Below the pieces are notes generated by a model. It had not been told where the DNA came from. It did not search any database and was given only the letters and a program-made list of their open reading frames with translations. From contig CAWJQA010000002.1 in NCBI GenBank assembly GCA_963844885.1, positions 27,432 through 91,431 on the forward strand: a DNA stretch of 64,000 nucleotides, in the 5' to 3' direction. A program made the position numbers and the translations under genes. This document shows positions 45,382 through 54,706 of this stretch, piece by piece. Source of the DNA: DATMER01 sp963844885 (GTDB lineage Bacteria > Acidobacteriota > Thermoanaerobaculia > Multivoradales > UBA5704). Each line of letters opens with the position of its first letter. Within the stretch, counting starts at the first letter, position 1.

Positions 45382-45831
45382 ATGCTGATGAAGAAAACTT
45401 ACAGCCCGAAGCTCGCCGAGATCGAGCGCGGCTGGTACGTGGTGGACGCCGCCGGGGTGCCTCTCGGCCGGCTCGCGACGCTGATCGCCACGCGGTTGCG
45501 CGGCAAGCACAAGCCTACGTTCGCACCGCACATCGACACCGGTGACTTCGTGATCGTCCTCAACGCCGAGAAGGTCGTCCTGACCGGCCGCAAGGAAGAG
45601 CAGAAGGTCTACCACCGTCACTCCGGCTATCCGGGCGGGATCAAGAGCGAGACCGCGGCCAAGCGCCGCCAGCGCCGGCCCGTCAAGCTCGTCGAGGAGG
45701 CGGTCTGGGGCATGCTCCCCAAGGGACCCCTCGGCCGGCGCCAGATCCGGAAGCTCAAGGTGTACGCGGGCGGCGACCACCCGCACCAGGCGCAGCAGCC
45801 GACGGTCATCGACATGGCCGAGAACCTCTGA
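45382..45831 (+). CDS. rplM: 50S ribosomal protein L13
   Basis: A 149-residue L13: KTYSPKLAEIERGWYVVDAA, GVPLGRLATLIATRLRGKHK, FVIVLNAEKVVLTGRKEEQK, HSGYPGGIKSETA and MLPKGPLGRRQIRKLKVYAG. It binds 23S rRNA early in large subunit assembly. The ATG at 45382 is followed by a second ATG two codons on; upstream extension is rejected because it would cross the promoter. First gene of rplM-rpsI-rpsB. Confidence 0.96.
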   Translation: MLMKKTYSPKLAEIERGWYVVDAAGVPLGRLATLIATRLRGKHKPTFAPHIDTGDFVIVLNAEKVVLTGRKEEQKVYHRHSGYPGGIKSETAAKRRQRRPVKLVEEAVWGMLPKGPLGRRQIRKLKVYAGGDHPHQAQQPTVIDMAENL

Positions 45832-45871
45832 GCCGCCCTCTGCGCCCTCGGATACCCAGGAGACGACCGAC

Positions 45872-46264
45872 GTGAATCAGAATCAGTTTTACGGAACAGG
45901 GCGGCGCAAGACGGCTGCCGCGCGCGTCTACATGCGCCCCGGCGCGGGACATGTGAAAGTCAATGGACGGACCCTCGACGAGTACTTCCCGAACGAGGTT
46001 CTCAAGATGGTCATCAAGCAGCCCCTGCTGCTGACCGAGACGGTCGAGAGCTTCGACATCGTCGTCTCCGTCGCCGGGGGTGGCAGCGCGGGCCAGGCGG
46101 GTGCCATCCGCCACGGTATCTCGCGCGCCCTGCTCATCTTCAATATCGAGCTGCGCGACCGCCTGAAGTCGGCCGGCCTCCTCACGCGCGACCCGCGCAA
46201 GAAGGAGCGCAAGAAGTACGGCCAGAAGGGTGCCCGCGCGCGGTTCCAGTTCAGCAAGCGTTAA
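45872..46264 (+). CDS. rpsI: 30S ribosomal protein S9
   Basis: A 130-residue S9 with the typical ends: NQFYGTGRRKTAAARVYMRP near the start and KKYGQKGARARFQFSKR at the end, whose basic tail reaches the tRNA in the P site. GTG start. It lies 40 bp after rplM, the near-universal pairing. Confidence 0.96.
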   Translation: MNQNQFYGTGRRKTAAARVYMRPGAGHVKVNGRTLDEYFPNEVLKMVIKQPLLLTETVESFDIVVSVAGGGSAGQAGAIRHGISRALLIFNIELRDRLKSAGLLTRDPRKKERKKYGQKGARARFQFSKR

Positions 46265-46279
46265 GGAATAGAAGGGAGA

Positions 46280-47059
<780 letters not shown>

Positions 47060-47113
47060 GCGATCCGGGAAACCAAGGCGCGCCGCTCGAAAGCAGCCCG
47101 GCGGCGCGGAGAT

Positions 47114-47150
47114 AAAAGGTCAGCTCGAGCTCCGCGTCGACTGACCTTTT
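47114..47150 (+). terminator. Intrinsic terminator or attenuator between rpsB and tsf
   Basis: AAAAGGTCAG and its exact reverse complement CTGACCTTTT with a 17-base loop, followed by CTTTTG. T-rich on the plus strand, so it should end most rpsB transcripts or attenuate reading into tsf. Confidence 0.75.
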
Positions 47151-47195
47151 CTTTTGCCCGCCGGGAGACACATACCGTTCTGCAAGGAGAATCCG

Positions 47196-47849
47196 ATGGA
47201 GATCACCGCTCAGATGGTCAAGCAGCTCCGGGAGCGCACCGGGGCCGGCATGCTGGATTGCAAGAAGGCGCTCGGGGAGACGAACGGCGACATGGAAGCC
47301 GCGATCGACTTCCTGCGCAAGAAGGGGCTCGCCGCCGCCGCCAAGAAGGCCGGCCGCGTCACCGCCGAGGGGGCCGTCGGCTCCTACATCCACGGCGGCG
47401 GCAAGATCGGCGTGCTCGTCGAGGTCAACTGCGAGACCGATTTCGTGGCCCGCACCGACCAGTTCCAGGAGCTGGTGCGCGACATCGCCATGCACATCGC
47501 CGCCGCCGAGCCCCGCGCCGTTCGCCGCGAGGAGGTGACCGAGGAGGATCTCGCGCGGGAGCGCGCCATCTTCCGTGACCAGGCCGTCGCCTCCGGCAAG
47601 CCGGCCAACATCGTGGACAAGATCGTCGACGGCAAGATGGAGAAGTACTTCTCCGAGTTCGTGCTGCTGGAGCAGCCGTTCGTGAAGAACCCCGACGTGA
47701 CCGTCGGCCAGCTCATCTCGGAGAAGGTCGCCAAGATCGGCGAGAACATCCAGGTGCGCCGCTTCACCCGCTTCAAGCTGGGCGAAGGCATCGAGAAGCG
47801 CCAGGACGACTTCGCCGCCGAGGTGCTGGCGCAGGCGGGGCTGGGATGA
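47196..47849 (+). CDS. tsf: Translation elongation factor Ts
   Basis: A 217-residue EF-Ts of the short type. UBA-like N-terminus ITAQMVKQLRERTGAGMLDC and KKALGETNGDMEAAIDFLRK; core GKIGVLVEVNCETDFVARTD with the residues that open EF-Tu; then DVTVGQLISEKVAKIGENIQ. It exchanges GDP for GTP on EF-Tu. The ATG at 47196 follows an AAGGAGA site. It overlaps pyrH by four bases. Confidence 0.95.
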   Translation: MEITAQMVKQLRERTGAGMLDCKKALGETNGDMEAAIDFLRKKGLAAAAKKAGRVTAEGAVGSYIHGGGKIGVLVEVNCETDFVARTDQFQELVRDIAMHIAAAEPRAVRREEVTEEDLARERAIFRDQAVASGKPANIVDKIVDGKMEKYFSEFVLLEQPFVKNPDVTVGQLISEKVAKIGENIQVRRFTRFKLGEGIEKRQDDFAAEVLAQAGLG

Positions 47850-48604
47850 CGGGAGGCCGTATCGCCAGCAAAACGGCCAACCAAACGGCCACCCCAATCT
47901 ATCGCCGGATCCTGCTCAAGCTGTCCGGCGAGGCCCTGATGGGCTCGCAGCCATTTGGGATCGACGAGAAGATCGTCTCCGCCATCGCCGACGAAGTGCG
48001 TGGCGTCCACTCCCTCGGAGTGGAGATCGCCATCGTCGTCGGCGGTGGCAACATCATCCGCGGCCTGGCCGCGAGCCACCGCGGTATCGACCGGGTGACC
48101 GGCGACTACATGGGCATGCTGGCCACGGTGATCAACGCCCTTGCCCTCCAGGATGCGCTGGAAAAGCGCGGCGTGCCCACGCGGGTGCAGACCGCCATCG
48201 ACATCCGCGAGGTGGCGGAGCCGTTCATCCGGCGGCGCGCCATGCGCCACCTGGAGAAGGGCCGTGCCGTGATCTTCGCCGCCGGCACCGGCAATCCGTA
48301 CTTCACCACGGACAGCGCGGCGGCTCTGCGCGCCAACGAGATCCACGCCGAGATCCTCCTCAAGGCGACCAAGGTGGACGGCCTCTACACCGCCGATCCC
48401 CACAAGGACCCGAACGCGATCCTCCTCCCCGAAGTGAGCTACCAGGAGATCATCGAAAAGGGCCTCGAGGTGATGGACACCACGGCCATCGCCCTCTGCC
48501 GCGACAACAACCTTCCCATCGGCATCTTCGAGATGATGACCCCCGGCAACATCCGCCGCGTCGTCTGCGGCGAGCGCATCGGCTCGATCGTGCGGGCGAA
48601 GTAG
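47846..48604 (+). CDS. pyrH: UMP kinase
   Basis: A 252-residue amino-acid-kinase-fold enzyme: YRRILLKLSGEALMGSQPFG, IAIVVGGGNIIRGLAASHRG, DYMGMLATVINALALQDALE, FAAGTGNPYFTTDSAAALRA and GLEVMDTTAIALCRDNNLPI. It phosphorylates UMP to UDP. The ATGA overlap with tsf indicates coupling. The N-terminal 16 residues extend beyond the usual start. The tsf-pyrH-frr order is widely conserved. Confidence 0.95.
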   Translation: MTGGRIASKTANQTATPIYRRILLKLSGEALMGSQPFGIDEKIVSAIADEVRGVHSLGVEIAIVVGGGNIIRGLAASHRGIDRVTGDYMGMLATVINALALQDALEKRGVPTRVQTAIDIREVAEPFIRRRAMRHLEKGRAVIFAAGTGNPYFTTDSAAALRANEIHAEILLKATKVDGLYTADPHKDPNAILLPEVSYQEIIEKGLEVMDTTAIALCRDNNLPIGIFEMMTPGNIRRVVCGERIGSIVRAK

Positions 48605-48729
48605 CGAGGGGCGGGCCCTGGCTTGGCGGCGCTCCCGCGGTCCATGCCGAATTGACAGCCCGCCGGGGGCCGGTAGAAGATCTCTCCGGCCGCTCCCCGA
48701 GGAGCCGGCCCTCGTGTCAGGAGGGAATC

Positions 48730-49284
48730 ATGAAAGAGGTCTTTCGCGACGTCGAGCAAGGCATGAAGCATGCCGTGGATCATTTTCATACCGAGCTCAA
48801 GCACTTGCGCACGGGCCGGGCTTCGCTCGCGCTGCTCGACGGTGTCATGGTCGAGTACTATGGCACGTCCGTGCCGCTCAACCAGCTCGCCACGCTGTCG
48901 GTGGCGGACGCTTCCATGATCGTGGCACAGCCCTACGATCCGTCCCAGATCGCCGCCATCGAGCGGACCATCATGAAGTCGGACCTCGGCCTCAACCCGT
49001 CCTCGGACGGCAAGGTGATCCGCATCCCGGTCCCCCAGCTCACCGAGGACCGCCGCAAGGAGATCGTGAAGAAAGCCCACGACATGGCCGAGCATGCCCG
49101 CAACGCCGTCCGCCAGAGCCGGCGCGAGGGCAACGACAAGCTCAAGAAGAAGGAAAAGGACAAGGAGATCAGCCAGGACGACGAGCGCCGCGGCCTCGAC
49201 GAGGTCCAGAAGCTCCATGATCATTATATTGCGGAGATTAATAGCTCGCTCCACAAGAAGGAGCAACAGATCCTGGAGGTGTGA
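48730..49284 (+). CDS. frr: Ribosome recycling factor
   Basis: A 184-residue RRF: VEQGMKHAVDHFHTELKHLR, TGRASLALLDGVMVEYYGTS, QPYDPSQIAAIERTIMKSDL, GKVIRIPVPQLTEDRRKEIV and EVQKLHDHYIAEINSSLHKK. With EF-G it splits post-termination ribosomes. The ATG at 48730 has an AGGAGG site. A 125-bp gap after pyrH holds nothing else recognisable. Confidence 0.95.
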   Translation: MKEVFRDVEQGMKHAVDHFHTELKHLRTGRASLALLDGVMVEYYGTSVPLNQLATLSVADASMIVAQPYDPSQIAAIERTIMKSDLGLNPSSDGKVIRIPVPQLTEDRRKEIVKKAHDMAEHARNAVRQSRREGNDKLKKKEKDKEISQDDERRGLDEVQKLHDHYIAEINSSLHKKEQQILEV

Positions 49285-49311
49285 GGTTGATCCCTTTCCT
49301 CCTCTCCCCGA

Positions 49312-49338
49312 CCCTCTCCTCCGTGCCGGAGGAGAGGG
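49312..49338. repeat. Dispersed CCCTCTCCC hairpin, copy 4
   Basis: A perfect 12-bp stem with a TGC loop between frr and rlmB. In this copy a C-G pair of the stem is replaced by T-A on both arms, a compensatory change relative to the copies at 11220 and 26342. Confidence 0.65.
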
Positions 49339-49363
49339 CGCCACCACCCGTTCTTCGATCAAG

Positions 49364-50080
49364 ATGTTTCTCTACGGCTACCACCCGGTCCGGGAAGCTC
49401 TGCGGCATCGACCGCAGGAGGTCTCCCGCGTCCTTGTGAGCGCTGCCCGGACCGGGCGGCGCCGCGAGGAGGTGGAGGAGCTGTGCCGCCGCCACCATGT
49501 AGCTTTCGAGGTGGTGCCCGACCGGGTCCTCTCCGAGCGCGCCGGTGCGGCTCACAACGGCATGGCCGCCGAGGTCGGTGAGGCGAAGGCTGCCGCCTCC
49601 GGCGGCGGCGCGGGCGACCTCGAGCTGGTGGTCCTCCTCGAAGACGTCCAGGACCCGCGCAACCTCGGCGCTCTCCTGCGCGTCTGCGAAGGCGCGGGCG
49701 CCGGCCGCGTCCTCATCCGTGACCGTGGCTCGGCGCCCGTCTCGCCGACCGTCGCCAAGACCTCCGCCGGTGCCAGTGAGTGGCTGGACATCGAGCGCAT
49801 CTCCAACACCGCCATGGAGGTGGAGCGCCTCAAGGAGGACGGCTACTGGATCTATGGCACCGACGCGGACGGCGAGCCTCCCTGGGACCTCGACCTCACC
49901 GGCAAGGTCGTCCTCTGCTTCGGCGGCGAGGAGAAAGGGCTCCGCGCCCGCACCCGCCAGATCTGTGACCGCATGATCGGCCTCCCCATGCGCGGCAAGG
50001 TCGGCTCCCTCAACATCGCCACCGCCGCCGCCGCCGTCCTCTACGAAGCCGTCCGCCAGCGCTCTACCTCCCGCACCTGA
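49364..50080 (+). CDS. rlmB: 23S rRNA 2'-O-methyltransferase RlmB (SpoU/TrmH family)
   Basis: A 238-residue SPOUT methyltransferase. N-terminal substrate domain MFLYGYHPVREALRHRPQEV; catalytic domain LVVLLEDVQDPRNLGALLRV, VLCFGGEEKGLRARTRQICD and IGLPMRGKVGSLNIATAAAA, the three SpoU motifs forming the knot. It is expected to methylate G2251-equivalent ribose in the peptidyl-transferase centre. The start at 49364 lacks a strong ribosome binding site and lies 25 bp after a dispersed hairpin. Confidence 0.87.
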   Translation: MFLYGYHPVREALRHRPQEVSRVLVSAARTGRRREEVEELCRRHHVAFEVVPDRVLSERAGAAHNGMAAEVGEAKAAASGGGAGDLELVVLLEDVQDPRNLGALLRVCEGAGAGRVLIRDRGSAPVSPTVAKTSAGASEWLDIERISNTAMEVERLKEDGYWIYGTDADGEPPWDLDLTGKVVLCFGGEEKGLRARTRQICDRMIGLPMRGKVGSLNIATAAAAVLYEAVRQRSTSRT

Positions 50081-50095
50081 CCCGGTTTGCGCCGG

Positions 50096-50114
50096 CACAG
50101 CCTCCGGGGCTGTG
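50096..50114 (+). terminator. Hairpin after rlmB
   Basis: CACAGCC, five bases, GGCTGTG, followed by GTAAAATATAAG. A modest intrinsic terminator ending the translation-gene group. Confidence 0.5.
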
Positions 50115-50203
50115 GTAAAATATAAGAGTTACATCGGGCTTGTGTTCCTTGTAGTCATTGCTGTTTTGTTACTTGTAGCGAATCACGGTGCAACAACGCC
50201 CAA

Positions 50204-50220
50204 AAGGCCGCAACGGCCTT
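50204..50220 (+). promoter_or_regulatory. Leader hairpin of the S74-chaperone protein gene
   Basis: AAGGCCG, CAA, CGGCCTT, six bases before the GAAGGAGG site of the gene at 50240. The region from 50115 to 50203 is AT-rich and probably holds the promoter. The hairpin may set translation or stabilise the mRNA. Confidence 0.45.
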
Positions 50221-50239
50221 ATCGGGAAGGAGGAATGAC

Positions 50240-51916
50240 ATGAAGAGATTGTCGTACGTATTGGTGTTGGTGGCAGTCCTCGCGGGGATCGCCGGATCGG
50301 CCATCGGTGCGCATGCCGCCGAAATTGCGAAGCCGAGCTTCGATGCGGCGCGGGTGCAGTGGGATACCCAGGCTCAGTTCGACCGGTTGGTCCTCACGGT
50401 GTCCACGCCGGGTGGGAAGGTGTTCCGCCAGGAGATCGCCTCGGGGCAGACGCCCGAGTTCGATCTCTCGATGGTGGAAGGTGCGGTCGACGGTGCGTAC
50501 ACCTGGGAGCTGCGGTTGATTCCCCGGATCGACGCCGAGGTCCGCAACGCCCTGGCCGAGGCCCGGCGCCAGGGTGACGACGCCGCCATCGAGCGGCTGC
50601 GCGCCGAGGGCAAGGTGCCCGCCGAGCGCGTCCAGTCCGGCAGCTTCATCGTCAAGAGCGGCTCCATCGTCGCGTCCGACGCGGCGGAGAAGAGCATCAA
50701 GTCCACCAAAGAGGGCATAGGCAGCGTCACGGCCGCCGATCAGGTCATCGCGGACGACCTGATCGTCCAGGGCAGCGCCTGCATCGGCCTCGACTGCGTC
50801 AACAACGAGAGCTTCGGCTTCGACACGATCCGGCTCAAGGAGAACAACACCCGGATCAAGTTCGACGACACCAGCTCCTCGGCCGGTTTCCCGGCCAACG
50901 ATTGGCAGCTCACGGCCAACGATTCCGCCAGCGGCGGCTCCAATAAGTTCTCCATCGAGGACATCACGGGTGCCAAGGTCCCCTTCACGGTGACCGCGGG
51001 CGCGCCGACCAACTCGATCTTCGTCGATAGCACCGGCCGGGTCGGTCTCCGCACCTCTACGCCGGTCCTCGACCTGCACATCTCCACCTCCAACACTCCG
51101 GCCATGCGGCTGGAGCAGACCTCCGCCGGCGGCTTCACGGCCCAGACCTGGGACATCGCCGGCAACGAGGCCAACTTCTTCGTCCGTGACGTGACCGGCG
51201 GCTCCCGCCTGCCGTTCCGCATCCGGCCCGGCGCACCCACCAGCTCGATCGACATCAGCGCCAGCGGCGACGTGGGCATCGGCACGGCCTCTCCTACGGA
51301 GGCGCTCCACGTCAACGGCAGCGACGCCGACACGGAGATTCTCGTCAAGGAGACCAACGCCACGGTGGCCAACCGTGAAATGATGCGCCTCGAGAACAAC
51401 GGCGGCGTGCAGATGAACTACGTGGATCTCGCGACTCCCTCGACCTGGGGCGCGAACAACGTGTCCGGCAACTTCCGCTTGACCAAGGTCGGCGCCGGCG
51501 TCATCGCCTTCGACCTCCAGGGCAGCGGCGCTCTGACCATCGCCGGCGCCCTGACCCAGAACTCGAACCGCGACGCCAAGACCAACATCGTCGACGTCAA
51601 TCCCGACACGATCCTGGCCAAGGTGGCCAGCCTGCCGATCTCGACCTGGACCTACAAGGCCGACACCGCGAAGTCGACCCACCTGGGTCCCATGGCGCAG
51701 GACTTCGCCGCCGCCTTCGGGCTCGGCGAGGACAACCTGCACATCGCGCCGGCGGACATGGCCGGCGTGAGCCTCGCCGCGGTCCAGGCCCTCAACAAGC
51801 AGGTCACGGAGAAGGACGCCGAGATCACCAGGCTCCAGGAGCAGAACGCCGAGCTGGCCAAGCGGCTGTCCGCTCTCGAAGCGATGGTGACGTCCCTCGC
51901 CGAGCAGAAGCAGTAA
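50240..51916 (+). CDS. Secreted protein with C-terminal S74 intramolecular chaperone domain
   Basis: A 558-residue protein with a signal peptide (RLSYVLVLVAVLAGIAGSAI, cleaved after AHA). Residues 30-150 form a novel N-terminal region (FDRLVLTVSTPGGKVFRQEI). The middle is repetitive beta sequence: GAPTNSIFVDSTGRVGLRTS and GAPTSSIDISASGDVGIGTA. Residues about 430-510 are a Peptidase_S74 domain: LTQNSNRDAKTNIVDVNPDT, SLPISTWTYKADTAKSTHLG and PMAQDFAAAFGLG. The end is a coiled coil (VTEKDAEITRLQEQNAELAK). S74 domains trimerise beta-helical tail proteins and cut themselves off at Ser; here the site reads NSNRDAK. It is probably a trimeric surface fibre. Confidence 0.85.
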   Translation: MKRLSYVLVLVAVLAGIAGSAIGAHAAEIAKPSFDAARVQWDTQAQFDRLVLTVSTPGGKVFRQEIASGQTPEFDLSMVEGAVDGAYTWELRLIPRIDAEVRNALAEARRQGDDAAIERLRAEGKVPAERVQSGSFIVKSGSIVASDAAEKSIKSTKEGIGSVTAADQVIADDLIVQGSACIGLDCVNNESFGFDTIRLKENNTRIKFDDTSSSAGFPANDWQLTANDSASGGSNKFSIEDITGAKVPFTVTAGAPTNSIFVDSTGRVGLRTSTPVLDLHISTSNTPAMRLEQTSAGGFTAQTWDIAGNEANFFVRDVTGGSRLPFRIRPGAPTSSIDISASGDVGIGTASPTEALHVNGSDADTEILVKETNATVANREMMRLENNGGVQMNYVDLATPSTWGANNVSGNFRLTKVGAGVIAFDLQGSGALTIAGALTQNSNRDAKTNIVDVNPDTILAKVASLPISTWTYKADTAKSTHLGPMAQDFAAAFGLGEDNLHIAPADMAGVSLAAVQALNKQVTEKDAEITRLQEQNAELAKRLSALEAMVTSLAEQKQ

Positions 51917-52030
51917 AGCTCCCGCGCATGAGGGCGCGGCCCGCCGCGCCCTCATGCGTTTTACACCTTGCGCAGCCCGGAGAGAGAGGCTACACTCTCC
52001 CGGCTCCTGGCATCTGGCGACAGGGGCCGC

Positions 52031-52105
52031 GCCGGCATAGCTCAGAGGTAGAGCTACTGTCTTGTAAACAGTAGGTCCCCGGTTCGATTCCGGGTGCCGG
52101 CTCCA
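52031..52105 (+). tRNA. tRNA-Thr (TGT)
   Basis: Acceptor GCCGGCA/TGCCGGC, D-arm GCTCAGAGGTAGAGC, anticodon stem ACTGT/ACAGT with loop CTTGTAA (anticodon TGT), T-arm CCCGGTTCGATTCCGGG, encoded CCA. Confidence 0.95.
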
Positions 52106-52137
52106 AGACACGGCGCAGGAACAGGCTTTGAAAAATT

Positions 52138-52224
52138 GGAGGCGTACCCGAGTGGCCAAAGGGGGCAGACTGTAAATCTGTTGGGCTTCGCCCTACGGTG
52201 GTTCGAATCCATCCGCCTCCACCA
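52138..52224 (+). tRNA. tRNA-Tyr (GTA)
   Basis: Acceptor GGAGGCG/CGCCTCC, anticodon stem GCAGA/TCTGT with loop CTGTAAA (anticodon GTA), a long variable arm with GGGCTTCGCCC, T-loop GGTTCGAATCC, encoded CCA. Confidence 0.95.
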
Positions 52225-52234
52225 TTTCCTCCTT

Positions 52235-52309
52235 GCGGGAGTAACTCAGGGGTAGAGTCACAGCCTTCCAAGCTGTTGGTCGCGGGTTCGAATCCCGTCT
52301 CCCGCTCCA
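52235..52309 (+). tRNA. tRNA-Gly (TCC)
   Basis: Acceptor GCGGGAG/CTCCCGC, D-arm ACTCAGGGGTAGAGT, anticodon stem ACAGC/GCTGT with loop CTTCCAA (anticodon TCC), T-arm GCGGGTTCGAATCCCGT, encoded CCA. The final A is also the first base of the ATG of the next gene. Confidence 0.95.
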
Positions 52310-53892
52310 TGCCCAACCTCCGAGTCCCTTCGCGCTCTCTCTGGGCCATCGCGCCGATCGCGGTCGCCTGGGTGGTTCCGCTCTGGGTGATCCCCTACCT
52401 GCCGATGGTCGACTATCCGCAGCAGCTTGCGATGGCGTCGATCCTCCGCTACTGGGGCGATCCGGCGCGCAACCTCCAGGAGGGCTATCAGCTCGCCCTC
52501 CTCCGGCCGCAGGGCCTGTTCGAGATGATCACCGCCGGCCTGGCCTGGCTCATGCCGATCGAGCACGCCGGCAAGATCGTCGTCGCCCTCAGCCTGGCGT
52601 TGGTGCTGCCCGCCACGGTGGCCCTCTGCCGCCGCACCGGCCGGCCCGACTGGTATGGCCTCTTCGCCCTGGCCGTGACCTACAACCACGCGTTCTACTG
52701 GGGGTTTACGGACAACCTCCTCGCCTATCCGCTCGTCCTGGCCGGCGGCGCGCTGGCGGACCGGCTGTTCGACCGCCGCTTCGGCGTGCGCTCGTGGCTC
52801 CTGGTGGCGGGCTGCGGGATGCTCTTCTACACGGTCCACCTCCAGTTCCTGCTGGTCTACGTGGGCCTCGTGGGGTGGCTCGCCCTGGCGCGCCGGCCGG
52901 GTTGGAAGGAGCTCGCCGTCTGGCTCTCCTCGCTGGTGCCGGGACTGGCGCTGGGGGTGGGCGTCCTGGGCTGGGCTCACCTCCACCACGGCGAGGTGAT
53001 GACCGGCTACCAGGACCGCCTCCAGGCGGCGCAGCCCTACTTCCTGAGCTTCACCGGCAAGATCCGCGGGATCCCGGACCACCTGTTCGGCCATTATTCC
53101 GGCGGCGAGCAGCTCATGTTCCTGGCGGTGCTCCTGCTGGCGCTCCTCGCGTTGACCGTCCCCTTCCCGCGGCGGGAAGGGGTGGACTGGCGGGAAGGTC
53201 TCCTGTTCCGCTCGCGCTTCCTGATTCCCGCGCTGGGCCTGCTGGTTCTCTTCTTCATGCTGCCCGAGTTCGCCAGCGGCTACCTCGTGTCGGAGCGGCT
53301 CATCCCGCTGATCTTCATGCTGCTGGTGCCGGCTCTGCCGGTGCCGTCCGGCTCACAGCGGCGGTCCGCGGTGCTCCTCCTGGCCGGCCTCCTGATCCTC
53401 CAACTCGGCCAGACCTTCGCCGCCTTCCTGCGCTTCGGCGCCGAGAGCGCCGGCCTGCGCGAGCTGCTGGCGAGCACCGAGCCCGGCCAGCCGCTGGCCG
53501 GCCTCATGTATCAGAAGAGCGCGGTCGACTGGGAATCACCGCCGGTGATGATCCATTTTCCCGCCTACTACCAGGTGGAGAAGGGAGGCCGGCTCCACTT
53601 CTCCTTCGTGCAGTTCTTCAACTCGCCGGTGTGCTACCGGCCCGGCCAGAACTGGGAGGACGGGGTGCTCGCCGAATGGGACGAGTGGAGGCCGCAGCGG
53701 TTCTTCTATCCGCGCCACGGCCACTACTTCCGCTACTTCCTCGTGCGCGGCGGCCCGGAAAACCTCGCCAACGCCTTCGGTCCCTATCTTCCCAGCCTGC
53801 GCGTGCGCGCGGCCGGCCGCTGGTATCTGGTGGAGAGGCCGGAAGGAGCGGCACCCGCTCCTACGTCCGCCAGTACGCCCCGCCTCCCGTGA
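52309..53892 (+). CDS. Polytopic membrane protein
   Basis: A 527-residue protein with about ten hydrophobic helices: LWAIAPIAVAWVVPLWVIPY, IVVALSLALVLPATVALCRR, LLAYPLVLAGGALADRLFDR, FLAVLLLALLALTVPFP, FLIPALGLLVLFFMLPEFAS and VLLLAGLLILQLGQTFAAFL. An Asp-rich motif MVDYPQQLAMASIL follows the first helix, as in some GT-C-type glycosyltransferases, but no family is certain. The C-terminal 170 residues are extramembrane. The start ATG uses the last base of tRNA-Gly, so the mRNA must survive tRNA processing; a later start is possible. Its end overlaps the convergent TylF-type gene by 32 bp. Confidence 0.75.
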   Translation: MPNLRVPSRSLWAIAPIAVAWVVPLWVIPYLPMVDYPQQLAMASILRYWGDPARNLQEGYQLALLRPQGLFEMITAGLAWLMPIEHAGKIVVALSLALVLPATVALCRRTGRPDWYGLFALAVTYNHAFYWGFTDNLLAYPLVLAGGALADRLFDRRFGVRSWLLVAGCGMLFYTVHLQFLLVYVGLVGWLALARRPGWKELAVWLSSLVPGLALGVGVLGWAHLHHGEVMTGYQDRLQAAQPYFLSFTGKIRGIPDHLFGHYSGGEQLMFLAVLLLALLALTVPFPRREGVDWREGLLFRSRFLIPALGLLVLFFMLPEFASGYLVSERLIPLIFMLLVPALPVPSGSQRRSAVLLLAGLLILQLGQTFAAFLRFGAESAGLRELLASTEPGQPLAGLMYQKSAVDWESPPVMIHFPAYYQVEKGGRLHFSFVQFFNSPVCYRPGQNWEDGVLAEWDEWRPQRFFYPRHGHYFRYFLVRGGPENLANAFGPYLPSLRVRAAGRWYLVERPEGAAPAPTSASTPRLP

Positions 53893-54652
53893 TCAGCTCC
53901 AGCGGCTGCTGGATCGCGCGGTCGCGGCGGAAGTCGTGTACCGCCTCGTTGGAGCTGAGGACCACGTTGTAATCGTCGATGATCACGTAGCCTCCGGGCG
54001 ACAGCCGGGGGTACAGGCTCACCAGCGCGTCCATGGTCGATTCGTAAAGGTCTCCGTCCAGGCGCATGACCGCGAGCTTCGCGATCGGCGCCGACGGCAG
54101 CGTATCCTTGAACCAGCCTTGGAGGAAGCGCACCTGATCGTCGAGCAGGCCGTAGCGCTCGAAGTTCCTGCGCACCTCCTCGATCGGGATCGCGAGCTCG
54201 TGGAAGCGGTCGAACGGCACCTTCGACTCCTTCGGGTAGTGCTCGAAGTCGTTCGGCGGCAAGCCCGCGAACGAGTCCGCGACCCAGACGGTGCGGTCGG
54301 TGACGCCGTAGGCCTTGAGCACGCCGCGCATGAAGATGGTCGCGCCGCCGCGCCACACCCCGGTCTCGATCAGGTCGCCTTCGACCCCGTCGGCCAGCAC
54401 CTGTTCGATGCATACCTGGAGATTGTCGAGGCGCGGCATGCCGATCATGGTGTGCGCCCGCGAGGGCCAGACGCTGCCGAGGTACTTCTCCCGGGGATCG
54501 GCCGGGATCGGGTGGCCTTCGAAGATCGTGCATTCGTGCGTCTGCGGATCGACCGCGACGCGGCCGTGCAGCATGTCGAGGTCGTCGTCGTAGATGAAGT
54601 TGCCGACGGACTTCTTCAGCAGGTCGATGTACAGCTTGGCGATGTCGCTCAT
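53861..54652 (-). CDS. TylF/macrocin O-methyltransferase family protein
   Basis: A 263-residue SAM-dependent methyltransferase: KLYIDLLKKSVGNFIYDDDL, LIETGVWRGGATIFMRGVLK, VWVADSFAGLPPNDFEHYPK, GWFKDTLPSA, LAVMRLDGDLYESTMDALVS and LSPGGYVIIDDYNVV. The Asp in LDGDLY and the IDDYN pair match the metal site of TylF/NovP enzymes, which methylate sugar hydroxyls of natural products. As a lone gene next to a membrane protein it may instead modify a surface glycan. Start chosen at MSDIAKLY. Confidence 0.85.
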   Translation of the reverse strand: MSDIAKLYIDLLKKSVGNFIYDDDLDMLHGRVAVDPQTHECTIFEGHPIPADPREKYLGSVWPSRAHTMIGMPRLDNLQVCIEQVLADGVEGDLIETGVWRGGATIFMRGVLKAYGVTDRTVWVADSFAGLPPNDFEHYPKESKVPFDRFHELAIPIEEVRRNFERYGLLDDQVRFLQGWFKDTLPSAPIAKLAVMRLDGDLYESTMDALVSLYPRLSPGGYVIIDDYNVVLSSNEAVHDFRRDRAIQQPLELITGGGAYWRT

Positions 54653-54706
54653 CGGCCGCGATTGTACCCTGATGAGCTGCATTGGTCCGCCGTCTGCGGA
54701 TTGACG

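Noticed and set aside
50081..50115. A fifth copy of the TGTCMCGGTTT...GCAC element before the S74 gene
   Set aside because: CCCGGTTT and GCAC are present, but with six bases between them instead of 12 and without the leading TGTC.
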